In this document: positions 9,980 through 20,995 of the stretch, one piece after another
Layout of the letters: every line of letters begins with the position of its first letter
Numbering within the stretch: position 1 is the stretch's first letter
Source of the DNA: Tetraselmis striata
Taxonomy: Eukaryota; Chlorophyta; Chlorodendrophyceae; Chlorodendrales; Chlorodendraceae
Direction: 5' to 3'
Length of the DNA: 64,000 bases
Assembly: GCA_006384855.1 (NCBI GenBank)
Contig: VCJN01001387.1
Coordinates: 186,001 to 250,000 of the forward strand
Translations under genes and position numbers: made by a program
The notes under the pieces: generated by a model
Told to the model about the DNA's origin: nothing
Databases searched by the model: none
Seen by the model: the letters and a program-made list of their open reading frames with translations, nothing else

Positions 9980-10850
9980 GGAGGAGGAGGAGGAGCCTAC
10001 ATGCAATGCGGAAACGGAAACGGGAGGGAGCTGCCGAAGGCAGCAAGCTGGAAGATGGCAGGCCAGCTGGTGGTGGCTGTCCCAAGTAGCTCCCCGGCCG
10101 GGAGCGCAAGGCTCGGACGCGGCCTTGGCCAGTGCGAGGAGCTTCACCTCGGGGGCGCGGAACTCGCTGCGCTGTAGGTCGCCGATGAGCCGCAAGTGAG
10201 GACCGACTTGGGTGGGCTCCCATACTCCCTTGTTGGGGTTGCGCAGCAGACCGAGGTGGTCCAGCAGAATTTCCAGCCGGCCGGGCAGCTCATCCAGGGA
10301 TGCTTCGCGGGAGTCCGCAAAGAAAAGAAAGTCGTCCATGTAGGGTAGGTGCCGCTCGCCCTGCCAGCGAGTGTTGCGCATGATGCAGCGAGTACGCTTG
10401 GACGGGGCCGTGGGAGGTGAAGATGGGTCGCGCCGCTTCAGGGGCGTCCGCAGATAGTCCGTTAAAGCCGCTGCCACCTTGCAGATGTAGTACGACTAGC
10501 CGGTCTTGCCAGCAGATCGATAGGCACGTTAGTCGACACAACTCCCCCGCCCGGTAGCAGTTCACGGTGAAGTCGCGGTCCTCCTCCCGAATCCCGAGGG
10601 CGTAGTAGCCATCGGTCAGGTCCGTCGAAACGAACAGTCGCATGCGCGCGCCAAGTGCCACAGGTGCTTGAGCGTCTCATAGGACATCTTGAGGGTCTTG
10701 CACCACTTGTTTAGCTCCCGTAGGACGATGTTGAGGCGCCACTTGTTGGTGCCGGGCTTGGGGACTAGAAACATCCCGGATACATACCCACTTGTCTCAG
10801 CGTCCTCGCTCCCACGCGCCGATAGCCTCGAAGCAAGGTAGTTCCGTAGC
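9980..10850 (-). pseudogene. Reverse transcriptase remnant (YMDD)
   Basis: Minus-strand fragments of one reverse transcriptase occur in order. FLVPKPGTNKWRLNIVLREL is at about 10,780-10,720, followed by LFVSTDLTDGYYALGIREED (first catalytic Asp, about 10,640-10,570). LPYMDDFLFFADS with the catalytic DD is at about 10,350-10,310, then GVWEPTQVGPHLRLIGDLQ. The motifs fall in different frames, with at least two frame changes (near 10,680 and 10,490), so the gene is dead. The YMDD/GVWEPTQ style is common in algal retroelements; I cannot assign it to Ty3, DIRS or another order. The 3' end is cut off by the poly-G tract. Confidence 0.8.
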
Positions 10851-13850
10851 CATGAAATCTAGTTGTGCTTGAGTGGCGTCGCAGATAGATACGCCGTGGT
10901 TCTAGGGTCGAGGGCGTTGTCCGTTCGTGAAGCGGAACCGGACTCCTTGGCGGATCCAGCTCAAGACTTGTCCGCTCGCGCCGATGCTCTCCAAGTCGCG
11001 CCATCTTCTCCGCATGCGGTGTCGCATGTAGAGGGAGATGGGCATACATGAGTCGGCGCGGCGGGCCACGCCGTCACTTGAGGACCTTGGCCTTGGCCTT
11101 GTCGGCTGCTGCGGCCGTCGCTGCGGCCTTCCGCGCGGTTGCGGCTTGCTCGCATTGATTGCGAAATTGAAGTTGAAATTGATTACAAATGCTAGTCTGC
11201 TGCGGCCACTGGCTCAGACTGAGTTGTTCTATCTAGGGGATGCTATCTCAAACCATGGTACTATGGAACACTAGGTGTAATTACAGCTCAAGCTACATGC
11301 CGTCCTTTTGTGTGTCCTAGCCCCTCCTCCTCCCAACGGGTCGTAGCTAGGAAAGTAGCGCCCAAAAGGTAGGGTCTATCCCATTCAGAGCTCAGCATGT
11401 AATAGGCTTAGGCAGCCAAAGCGTCCCGCCTATAGCTACTAAGGTGAGATGGGGGAAGGGGGCTGACCGGAATAGCTAATGCTCGCTCAGTATTTATCCA
11501 CCGATGAGCCGGCTAGCAGAATTTGGTGGGGGCTGCGATGCCCTCCTTCACTTGGGTATGTAGGGATTGTTGTATATGTTTGGGGAGAACTGCTGCGGTA
11601 GTTGGCAATGGGATGTCCCGTGTTTCGGGCGATACTGTCCTAATTGCGTGAAAGTAGCACACCGGTTGCAAGGCTTAGCAGCGGTCGGTGTTCTTGGGTC
11701 TTCTGATTGGCTTGTCGCAGCGGCGGATCGCGCGGCCGTTACTGGTGTGAGCTGCCGGATTGGTGGGCTGTTTCGTCGTCACTCTCCCACTCGTTGTCGG
11801 CGTCGCGAGTGCCCGAGAGGCGTGACTTGCTCCTGCTGCGGTTGCGGGTGGTGCCGCCTCAGCGGCTACGGCCCATGGGCTGCCTCTTCTTGTGCTTGCC
11901 AGGTGTTGCTCCCTTGCCCTTGCCTGCCGGGAGGGATTGGCATGGGCGTTGCTTGAACTGGATCGAGTGGCGTTGGGGGTTTCGCATGCGATGTGACTCC
12001 GCCATGAGTCGGGCGAGTTCGGCCGCGAGTGCAAGCAGACTGGCCAGGGAGGACAAGGCAAGCAGCTCGGCGGTCTCGGCGGTGAGGTGCTGAAGCTCGA
12101 CAAGTCTTTCTGTCGTGCCGTCAGCAAGGTGTGCCCTCGCGGAATGTGCGCTGAGCTAGAGAGCGCTGGGGGGAGATGAGGGAAACGTCAGCCGGACCTA
12201 GTACCTCCGCTGCTCCGCGATGGGCGGCATCCACGTCCATGGCGTTGTCGTTCTCCTCGTAGTTCAGTTCGAGTTCGTCCTCGTCGTCTGCCTATGCTCC
12301 CGTACTTGCGTTCGTCGTTGGGGCTGTGATAGTAGGCGCAGGGGCTGGGCGGGCTGCTCCGGGGGCGGGCTCCGGTGCTGTTCGGCGTCGGTCGATGGCT
12401 GCGACGGCAGTAGCTACCGCCCCTCGCCTCTTTATCATGTGCTCGAACCCAAAGGGGGAGTGTCATTGACCTGAGGTTCGGCCTCGGCTGTTGGGGTCGC
12501 TGTTAGTGTCAGTTGGGCTGGGCCGGCTGGTGGTGGTGGTGGTGGTGGTGGTGTTGTGCCCGCAGGTCACCCCTCGGCCGGTGCATGAGGTGGCGCGGCC
12601 ATGATCTTCCCGCTCGCCGTCGAGACTGTCTTACGCCACTGCTCTATTCTGTCATTTGCGCGGGTGCCACCGATGATGTTGTGGTGGTGGGCGGTCAGTT
12701 GCAGGGTGGGAGTGTAGACTGGGCGTTGTTCGGCCCGGAGGGCGAGGGATGCTGGAGGGGTCTTCCGAGCTTTCTTACGCATGCCCATCGCTGTGCGTCG
12801 GAGCTGGTTGTGGCTTGTGTTGCCGCCGAGTTCTCCCACCTCCCGGACCGTCTGGCTGAAGGGGTGTATGAGTAGTTCTGAGGGATCGAACTCGGACTCC
12901 GTGGTATCTGACGATGGTGCGGAGGCGTACCGCCCGCAGCAGTGCGACGGGAGAGGTGAGGGCCCCTGCCATGCGTAGGGTGTCCGCGAACTCCTCGTGC
13001 TCTTTGCCGAGGGATATGGCGCAGAGATTGTCGTCTCGCCCCCACGCGCAGCAGTTTCGGCTCGGTATGGTATTGCTACATCTCGACGCCGGCAGCCATC
13101 ATGGTGTCCGTCAGCCAATGGGCGTGCTGCCGCTCCGGGGTTGTGTTGATACGCTAGCTGATGGTGGCTGCGATGGCCCTTGCTAGCTGCTCGACCGTCG
13201 GCAGCTCCAAGTTGGCTAGGGGGGCGGTGCAAATTGCTCGGGCCGTCAGTGCGCATCGGAAGAACTTCGTCGACAGTGCTAGGGGCAGCACTCCATGGTG
13301 CGGAGTGGGGGCCGGGTCCTCGCATTCTTCACGGTGTTCGGCGGTGACCTATATCACCGCTCGGCCCTGCGTTTGGTCGCCAAACGGCAGCGCCAGTACG
13401 GCGTCGCGGCACAGATAATGTAGTAGGCGCGCCGCTTCGGGGTCAAGGAGTTCGAGTCGCACCGTGTCGGCCGAGCGGCGGGCCTTCCACACCTCGCGGA
13501 CCTCCAGGAAGGCCAATAGGGTGCGGGTCGGGGGCAAGATAACGGCGTCGTATTCGTCTAGGTCGGCCTCGTACTCGGCCTAGGCCGTCACGCCGGCCCG
13601 TGCTAGGTTTTTTGTTGCCCCCGGTTGGTCTACCGCCGCTTCGCCAGGTTGGGGTTGGTCGTGCGCCGGGAGGAGGCACTCCGCAAGGTGCTGCCACATG
13701 TCGGCCTATGTAAGGCCTATGCCAGTCCTGTCCCGGGGGCGGGAAAATCAGTTCGCAGCACACGCGTGCCGCGCGCTCGCGCGACGACTACTTGCGATGT
13801 CGTCGGCGCGGCCAGCCAATCAAGAATTGCGCTAACGCGAGTAGCGATTC
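10851..13850 (-). mobile_element. Probable 5' part of the decayed retroelement
   Basis: This GC-rich stretch lies upstream of the reverse-transcriptase fossil in its own orientation. Minus-strand reading frames such as RTLLAFLEVREVWKARRSAD (13,349-13,537) and a 252-residue frame (12,567-13,325) are interrupted by stops and frame changes. A gag-like origin is inferred from position only; I recognise no domain. A TGG microsatellite lies near 12,530-12,555. No terminal repeats were found. Confidence 0.35.
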
Positions 13851-14277
13851 TACACGGCAGACGACCAGTCGAGACCCCTCTATATGGAATATCGCCTACT
13901 CGACTGCCGCCTGGCACGAAAGATATCTGGGTGGGTGGAGGCAGGGTCCCCCATCCTCATTATCGCCATCCTCATTATCGCTTTCCAGGCCTTGGGCGTC
14001 CCGCTCCTCCGCCTGCTCGCAACTTGTGGTGGCGGCAACAGCAACGCGGTTGTGAAAGCACAGGGAGGTTATCCCGCCCCTAGTACTGTCCCCTGCGGCC
14101 CGAGCGGTGGGGCATGGCCTCTGCATCGGAGCAGGGAGGGACTCATGTACAAAAGGTACCGGTACGGAGCTGGCCCCCCGACCAATGACCTGCTTGCTTC
14201 TGCATGGGCAGTGACGTTGCACGCCGCAGGCGTGCCGCTGCTCCGTCCCGAACTGCTCGTGGTTCTGAAAGCTCGCT

Positions 14278-16453
14278 ATGTTGTGCATCTGCGGACTGCA
14301 GGCCAAGCCGGTATGGCCACGCCTGGCCGCCACTACCGTCGCTGCGGCGATGGCAGAGAGCTTGACATTCCCCATAGACATAGTGAAAACGCGGTTGCAG
14401 CTGCAGGTGTGAGCCCGCCCCGCTCGGCATGCTGTACACCCACCGTATGCCTGTGCCGCAATTGCATTGATATGGCTGCAACCACGCCTTTTCAGGGTGA
14501 AATGCAGAAGCAGGCGTCATCCAACGGCGCCTTCCGTACCGCCGCTGCCATCATTAGGCAAGAGGGCATCTCTGGGCTCTATGCCGGCGTCAGCCCTGCT
14601 GTCGCTCGACACATCCCGTACAGCGGTGCGCATGACGTAAAGCAATCGTCGGTTTGCATTCTTAATGCCGTCCCCGAGGCCCCCGCTGTCTCTTTCCCAC
14701 TGTCTTGGCGGCTGACGTGATGCGGACCCCCTCCCCCCCCCTTCCTCCCCTCCTCCTGCTCGCAGGCACCAGGATCATGGTACGCCTGGCGCAACCGCCC
14801 ACTGCCTGCCAGCCACCCATCCAGGACCAGGATGGAGCTTTGCTGAGAGCCCGTGCCCGTTCCCTCGGCATGGTTCCAGGTGTTTGAGTCCCTGCGCAAC
14901 TCAGCGAGCCCTTCGGCGGACAGCCCACTCCTTGCAACCATCGCCAAGATGGGCATGGGCCTAGCAGCGGGCGCCATGGGGCAGTTTGTGGCTGTGCCTG
15001 CTGATCTCGTCAAGGTTTGTGCACTCCCTGCGCATGCCGCGGAACCTGCGGCCGGTGGGTGCGCCTAAGCGGGGGTCATGCACGCCGCAGGTGCGCATGC
15101 AAGCTGATGGGCGACTGGTGGCTGCAGGCAAGATAGCCAGTCCGCGCTACCGGGTATGTGGCGCCACCCAGCCCGATCCCCTTTTGACAGGCGACACGGC
15201 ATGTAAATCACCTGTGTAATGAGAGCGTGGTGTCGATGGCGCGGCCATGCGCATGATGTATGACAGGGCATGACGGACGCCCTGCGGAAGATAGTGGCGC
15301 ACGAGGGCGGGATCCTGGCGCTGTGGAGGGGCGCCACGCCCGCGATCCAGGTGAGGGTTGGTAACCAAAACAACGCATCTGCACCAATATGCCCAGCCCT
15401 GCCATGCCTGTCACAAGCCTCACTGCCGTCTCCGGGTTTTTATTATCAAGATGCGCATGCTGGTTGAACGATGGGCTACCATCATCCCGACATGGCGGAG
15501 CCTGAATTGTGCTTACTGTGGCAGCGTGCGGCTCTGGCCAATCTGGGGGAGCTAGCTACATATGACCTGGTGAGCTGACCGACCCATCGCTTTTCTGCGC
15601 TCCTTCATTACGGATCCAAATGCTTTGAGCAGCGCTCCGGTCCGGAGGACTCAAGCATCACCGACGGCCTCCCGGCGATGCCTTGCAGGCCAAGCAGCGT
15701 GTCGTGGACTGGGGGCGCCTGGGCGACGGCTCCTCGCTGGCTGTGCACGGCGCCTCCTCTGTGTGCAGCGGCCTGATGAGCGCCATCATAAGCACACCAG
15801 CAGACGTGGTGAAGACGCGCATGATGAACCAGGTAAGGGGGGGGGGGGGGGGGGGGGAGAGGCCGCCTCATGCTGCACCACAGATGCAAGGTTGGTGCCA
15901 TGTTGCATAAGTATGCCCCCCCCCCTGCTGCCTTGGCTGTGCGCCAGAGCCCCGACAATCCAGTTTATCGCGGCTCTCTCGACTGCTTGCTGAAGGCGGT
16001 GCGCAGCGAAGGCGTGGGAGGGCTGTACAAGGGGTGAGCCAGCCCTCCTACTCAGAGCTGAGCTCTGCGTGGCGAACCATGTGATTCATGCGTGGTTATA
16101 GGGTTTTAGGATATCAAAACCCTAACCGGCAAAAATCCTTAAACCCTAAAACCCATATTCCGGAACGAACTACAACCTGGATTAGGGGTTCCGCAGGCTT
16201 TGTGAGGGCGTGCCATGCCCGCTTGCGGTTCAAACTTGATAAAGACCGCACAAGGAGGTGCCTCTGTGGCCAGTCAAGTTGCTCGACCACCTCTGGCGGG
16301 GCAGGTCAGTACGAGTGAGGCCCCTCACAGCGGCCGCCTTCTTGCCCCACGCGCAGGTTCTTTCCGACCTGGGCTCGCCTTGGCCCGTGGCAGATCGCGT
16401 TCTGGGTGAGCTACGAGCAGCTGCGGGTCGCGACGGGTGTCGGCGCCTTCTAG
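14278..16453 (+). CDS. Mitochondrial carrier of the PUMP3/UCP4 uncoupling-protein type
   Basis: A six-helix SLC25 inner-membrane carrier of 308 residues. Ten exons join in phase: 14278-14406, 14496-14625, 14766-14779, 14880-15014, 15091-15153, 15267-15350, 15525-15569, 15689-15832, 15948-16033 and 16357-16453. The three signature repeats are FPIDIVKTRLQ (residue 31 on), VPADLVKVRMQADGRL and TPADVVKTRMMNQ. The C-terminus GFFPTWARLGPWQIAFWVSYE is characteristic of plant PUMP3/UCP3 and animal UCP4, not of the DIC or UCP1 branches. Family members move small anions or protons; the substrate here is unknown. The ATG at 14278 is the first after an in-frame stop at 14266. Exon 3 is only 14 nt. Intron 9 contains telomere-like motifs. 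The gene converges with IFT22. Confidence 0.93.
15838..15857. repeat. Poly-G tract just after a splice donor
   Basis: A run of about 20 G begins within ten bases of the donor of carrier intron 8 (GT at 15833). Confidence 0.85.
16099..16154. repeat. Telomere-like motifs, inverted pair, in carrier intron 9
   Basis: Tagggttttagg is followed within 15 bases by aaaaccctaacc, and then by aaaccctaaaaccc. Units of (T)TTTAGGG thus appear in both orientations. Confidence 0.7.
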
Positions 16454-16948
16454 CCCCTGCAGCACAGCAAGGGAAGGCGGGCGTGCAGGCAGCGGCGCCG
16501 AGGTCCTGCCGCCACTTGCCATCCCAATAGCCGCACAGTGTCAGCTAGCTTGCAAGGAGGGTAAGTGCTGGTGCATGTTTGATGCGGTTGTATACAGTGG
16601 GATATGCAGGGGCGGCCTCCGAGCCCCCTTCTCGTCTGCGCCGCGCAGCCTGCTGATGGGATGCCCCAGAGCGCTATGTGGTGCCACGCACGGGCTTATT
16701 TCCGTGGGGAGATCCCTTTCCCTCGCTAGCATTCAAAGATGGCATACGAGCCGCTGCTTTGGGCTACCAGCCATGAACACCTATAGTCATAACATGCTGG
16801 GAATGATACCAGTGCTGACCTTATCGGATGATGCCTATAGTGTGGTTTGGCAGAGCTACGGTCAGGGCGGAGGTTGGTAGTGGCAGCGAATGGGAGGCGC
16901 GGGGGGGGGGGGGGGGGGGGGGGTGGGAGGGGGGGGTCCACGGTTATA

Positions 16949-16953
16949 TTACA
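16949..16953 (-). terminator. TGTAA polyadenylation signal of IFT22
   Basis: TGTAA on the minus strand, about 41 nt after the IFT22 stop codon at 16994. Confidence 0.5.
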
Positions 16954-16993
16954 AAAAGTCATGCGAGTCGAGCGGGTCAAGCCTGGCCGGCTG

Positions 16994-18188
16994 CTACGCA
17001 TCGCCCTTCGCCGCCTTGTCCTTCTTCCGCGCCATGCAGCCCTCCAGCAGCTTGTCCAGCAGCTCGAGGCCGTCCGCCTGCGAGGCAGCAAAGTTGCCCT
17101 GCGAGAGGTCCAGCGTGCCGCCCTGCAGCTTCTGCAGCTTCCCCTGCAGGCCTGCGGCGAGGCAACGGGGCGGGGGGGGTGGGGGGGCGGGTTGAGGGGA
17201 GAGGCAGGAGCTACTAGCAGCCATATGTCGGCTCGCACCATCCACTTTACCCCAGGCTGCCGTCAACCCAATGTCTGCTGCAGCAGGTATTGCATATACG
17301 AGGGGGGTGAACAGGAGGGGGTTGACAGGATCTCACCGGCGCCGCCCCCGCCCGGGGTCAGGCTGATGCCCAGCGTCATGCACTGGCTGGTCGTCAGCCG
17401 GCTGGGCTGCGCAAAGGAGGTGTACAGCTTCTCCATCTCCTGCTCGTGCGCCGGCTGGGCGGGGTCGTACACCATGAGCAGCCCATCCAGGCCCTGCCAC
17501 GCGCAGGCCGGGGCAGGATCCGCAGAATCAGTGCGCCAGTCGCTCCCGCAGTCGCAACCTCCCCCTCGCCAACCCCTCATCCCACTTGCCAGCTTCTCTT
17601 CAGGGTTGCGGGTCAGGCCCGGCTGGGTGCCACCTTGGCAAGGACAGGCCAGTACGCGCGGTACTGCGCCCCGCCGGAGCAGTCCCACAGCTGCACCTTC
17701 ACGCCCTGGTGCCTGATTGTGCGCGACAGCTCCTGTATTCTGCAGGCAGGCAACGCCCCCATCCACAGCAGCACACAGCCCTCAGTGGCTGTCCCTCGCA
17801 CCGAGATCCACCGGCCACAGTAGGTGGTTGCTCTGCCGCCAGCCTGGCGCCAATGCTGGGCGCACGGGGAACAAGATAATTGCCAGCAAGCATGCTTCCG
17901 GTTTCGACATCACAGCCCCCTATCCCTGGCCCGACCCGACCCCGTATATGTGACATTGTGGGCAGCCACGCCCGCTGCCCCAATGGCAAAGCCATCCCCT
18001 CCGTCACTAGCACTACGTAGTGCTGCTGTGCCTGGTGCTGATGCGGCCGCGGTGGCGGCCCACCTCACGCCGGCCGTGGGCTGGTAGACCTCCTCCTCCG
18101 GCACGCTCTGCTCCGCCAGCAGCTTCGAGAGGAAGCTCTTGCCGGTACGCTCCGGCCCCACCAGGCACACTTTCAGCGGCCCCGCCAT
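16994..18188 (-). CDS. IFT22: IFT22 (RABL5), small-GTPase-like subunit of the IFT-B complex
   Basis: IFT22 is a Rab-like protein of the intraflagellar transport B complex, so its presence indicates cilia or flagella. Four exons join in phase: 18064-18188, 17634-17739, 17337-17493 and 16994-17151, giving 181 residues, the usual size. It starts MAGPLKVCLVGPERTGKS, with a P-loop (GPERTGKS). PTAGVRIQEL fits switch I, and VQLWDCSGGAQY takes the place of the usual WDxxG motif, as in RABL5. LDGLLMVYDPAQPAHEQEM and the following helix fit the family. The NKxD guanine-specificity motif is not evident, which is known for IFT22. The last exon is rich in Gln and Lys. It converges with the mitochondrial carrier gene. 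Confidence 0.92.
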
Positions 18189-18800
18189 CGCCGCAGCCTA
18201 GTTGAGCTCGTCTACAGTCTGCAGTATTATCCGGGAAAAGTCAGTGCGGGGCGAAGGGCGCGGGTGGGTGGGGTTGGGGGGGAGGGGGGGGGGGGGGGGG
18301 GGGGGGACGGCCGGCGGCACGACTCCCGGCTGAGAGGTGTCTATGTGAGGGGTTCATGTCATGCACATAGCGCATCGGGCCGCGGGGGGAGAGGGGGAGG
18401 GGGCAGTGGCCACCTCGCAAAGTTCTCGACCGCTGTCCTTCCGCGGTACCACGGGCTTCTCTTCCGGGACGAGCTTTTGAGAGGGTTGCGTCGTACCAGT
18501 ACCACGGCGGAAAGAGATGACGGGGAATGCGAGCGGATTGAACAGGTTGAGCAGTGAACGGTGGCTGTCCCGCGGCTCGCTGGGCGCATGGGCGTTGTCA
18601 ATGTAAGCACCCGCGCCGAACGAGTGTGCGGGTGTGGGTGATGGCATTACGGCGATATATTAATTACATGAACTAGCAGCAGAAGGCGATATATTCAAAC
18701 GAGACCGCATTACGCCAGCAAGCTGCCCGATGGCAGCTTGGGGGGAACGGGTACCGGTTGTAAATGAATATAGGTAGCGAATATTTGGGTGATGTTAAGG
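18189..18800. other. IFT22 upstream region
   Basis: A GC-rich stretch with a poly-G run near 18,288-18,306. A 97-codon ATG frame on the minus strand (18,354-18,647) lies here, but I recognise nothing in it and it has no supporting context. Confidence 0.4.
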
Positions 18801-18811
18801 CCACCACGATT

Positions 18812-18827
18812 TGGGTTTTAGGGTTTT
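18812..18827 (+). repeat. Short TTTTAGGG-like motif
   Basis: Gggttttagggtttt, two units of a Chlamydomonas-type telomere repeat, stands alone directly beside the poly-C repeats. Confidence 0.55.
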
Positions 18828-18833
18828 CGTGCC

Positions 18834-19030
18834 CTCCCCCCCCCCCCCCCCCCCCTCCGTTTTTCCAGAACCCACAGTAAGTTCGTTACAGTCCCCAGTA
18901 ACAAGGAATGTACTACACATACTCAACACCCCCCCCCCCCCCCCCCCCCCCCTTCGTTTTTTCCACGACCCGCACTTTGTTCGTTAGAGTCCCCAACCTA
19001 ACGGAATAAATGTAGTAAACATACTCAAAT
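18834..19030. repeat. Two diverged tandem units led by poly-C tracts
   Basis: Each unit of about 95-100 bp starts with about 20 C and continues cgtttttcca, then acccrca, gttcgttaca or gttcgttaga, gtcccca and acatactcaa. The second copy differs from the first at many sites, so the duplication is old. Confidence 0.75.
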
Positions 19031-19559
19031 TCCGTGGTAATCCATGAGGGTTGTTGTTGCCGCTTGCTGCCTCATGCATGGTGTTGTCAAAGGGTGAAGT
19101 CGCTAGCGCTTATTCAAAAATAGCCTATGCGAAAAGCACTTGTTTGGCAATGACAAATAATGCAGACACAATACGTATTGTAACCACAATTACAATAGTT
19201 TGTGGCTACGCCCCCAAACCTCGCAGACTATGGGTCTACCGCTCCATCTAGCATGCTGCATGCTGCCGCACCTAATACATATTATCCAAGCCACGCGCTT
19301 GATGCTGATGCTAGGCCTCCGCCTCCTAGAGTCACGGGCATCCGTGATCGCAATTTTCCCCCTCGGTGGGCTCAAATTGATGATCGTCTCCTCCTCATCC
19401 TGAGCAGGAGCCTCATATGCACCGACTAGCTCCGGAGTTCGCAGCGACGAGTTGGTGGCGGCCGAGCTGGGTTTGTGGTAGTCCATGGCGCGAGTGCTGC
19501 CGCTCGTACCGCAGTGCTGATTTGAATTACAAAAAGGCCAGCCAGTAACAAATCCACCG

Positions 19560-19910
19560 CAAAAAGCAATACAATTGTGGCCTTGATGCAGAGTTGTTGT
19601 GATACATTTACGCACTCCCCGAGTATTTCCCACTGCCCGCCGATATTGGCCCGGATTTATGCCGTGCATGAGCGGTTCTTTATTTTAACATTGCCATGCA
19701 TGTGGCGGAAGTGAACATGAGACTATCGAACATATGTTGGCGGGGTGCTCGCGGTGGGTTTATCACCGTTATAATTTGGGGTTGTTAGTTCCAGAGTTGA
19801 GGGATATTATTATTAGTAAGGTAATTTTGTCAACACCCGAGGACTATATAAACCGCCTTTATTCTGGGCGGGGTCCTTCCCTCCCTTCACGGCGCCTTGG
19901 ATTTCACTAG
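19560..19910 (+). pseudogene. LINE-type C-terminal zinc-knuckle remnant
   Basis: The reading frame gives CHACGGSEHETIEHMLAGC, which fits the CxxC...HxxxxC knuckle found at the C-terminus of many non-LTR retrotransposon polyproteins (zf-RVT). It continues for about 55 codons to a stop near 19,910. A stop codon lies directly before the first Cys, so the upstream part is broken. The surrounding 19.0-20.9 kb is AT-richer than the genes and holds nothing else I recognise. Confidence 0.5.
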
Positions 19911-20995
19911 GACGTATGGGATTTTTTCCCCATTTTTGGCGCCAGGCCCTCCCTCACAGTGACTTTTGTATTGCACATGGTTCGCACTCCCGAAATGCTG
20001 TGCTCCGCGGCATGGGGTTTGCCCCAACTCGCATTAATTGCTCGAATAATGGGCTAACGCCCGAACGGGTAGGACATACATTTTGTGGTAAGTGCCGGGT
20101 AGTCTGACGGCATTGTTATTTCAAACTAACGGTGATCCAATCGTGTTGGAAATTCCGCCATTGGCTTTCAATTTGTCTTGCAGAATGTTTCGGCAATTTG
20201 CATGCTTGTTGAATATAACGGGGCGTCTATAGGGCTTTCGGTAAGTGGACCGCTTCCTATACGGCCGTCGTAGTGGCTATGCAAGGTTTTCACTGTTGTC
20301 AGTCACGTCCCGGGGGCGGAAAATAAGCACCCGCGCCTATCCGTACCTTCGTTATTTTGCCTTTGTCCAAATAATAAAGGGGCAAAGTCGGTTTAACACC
20401 CTGCGCTTTGTAATTTTTCATTGCACCCTGTTGGTCTGCAAAAGCCGGGTATGCACACTGTTATTATTATGCTAAAACGGTCGGATTTGTTATTGCACCA
20501 TGTTTTACAATTTTCACGTTAATAATAACAGTATTGGGCTTTTATTGTTTCCAAACCTGCAATTATACGGTAAGTTTCTCATTAACGACTATTTATCCCG
20601 ACAGCACAAGAATAATATAAGAACCAATCGAATTTATCTGCCGATGACGATGATGTGGAGCCTGGCGCCGGTCGATGCTGACGTATTGTCGGATAGATTA
20701 TGATAACGACGACATGGTGTCGAATATCTGCTACTAGCGATTAACGCAAAACAATACAGTCGCGACCTACGACATCCGCATCCGCTATTTCAACGTATAC
20801 TCTGCTGACACGCGTTTAGCGACTAATAATCCTTATATTGTCCCGCTAGTACTACGCTATTTTTGAACCTGAACGCGCGACTAATATGCATCATCAGCCG
20901 GCCGACAATGAGCAGTACCCGTACTGGTACCGGCCAACGATGAACTACCAGCAGTACGGGTACCGGATCAGTAGCTAGTCGCTACCGGCTGATAA

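Noticed and set aside
9680-10199. Frames encoding long Gly, Glu or Pro runs
   Set aside because: They are translations of the 44-base poly-G tract and the edge of the inverted repeat, not proteins.
18354-18647. 97-codon minus-strand ATG frame upstream of IFT22
   Set aside because: No recognisable motif, no convincing splice partners, and GC-rich sequence in which such frames arise by chance.
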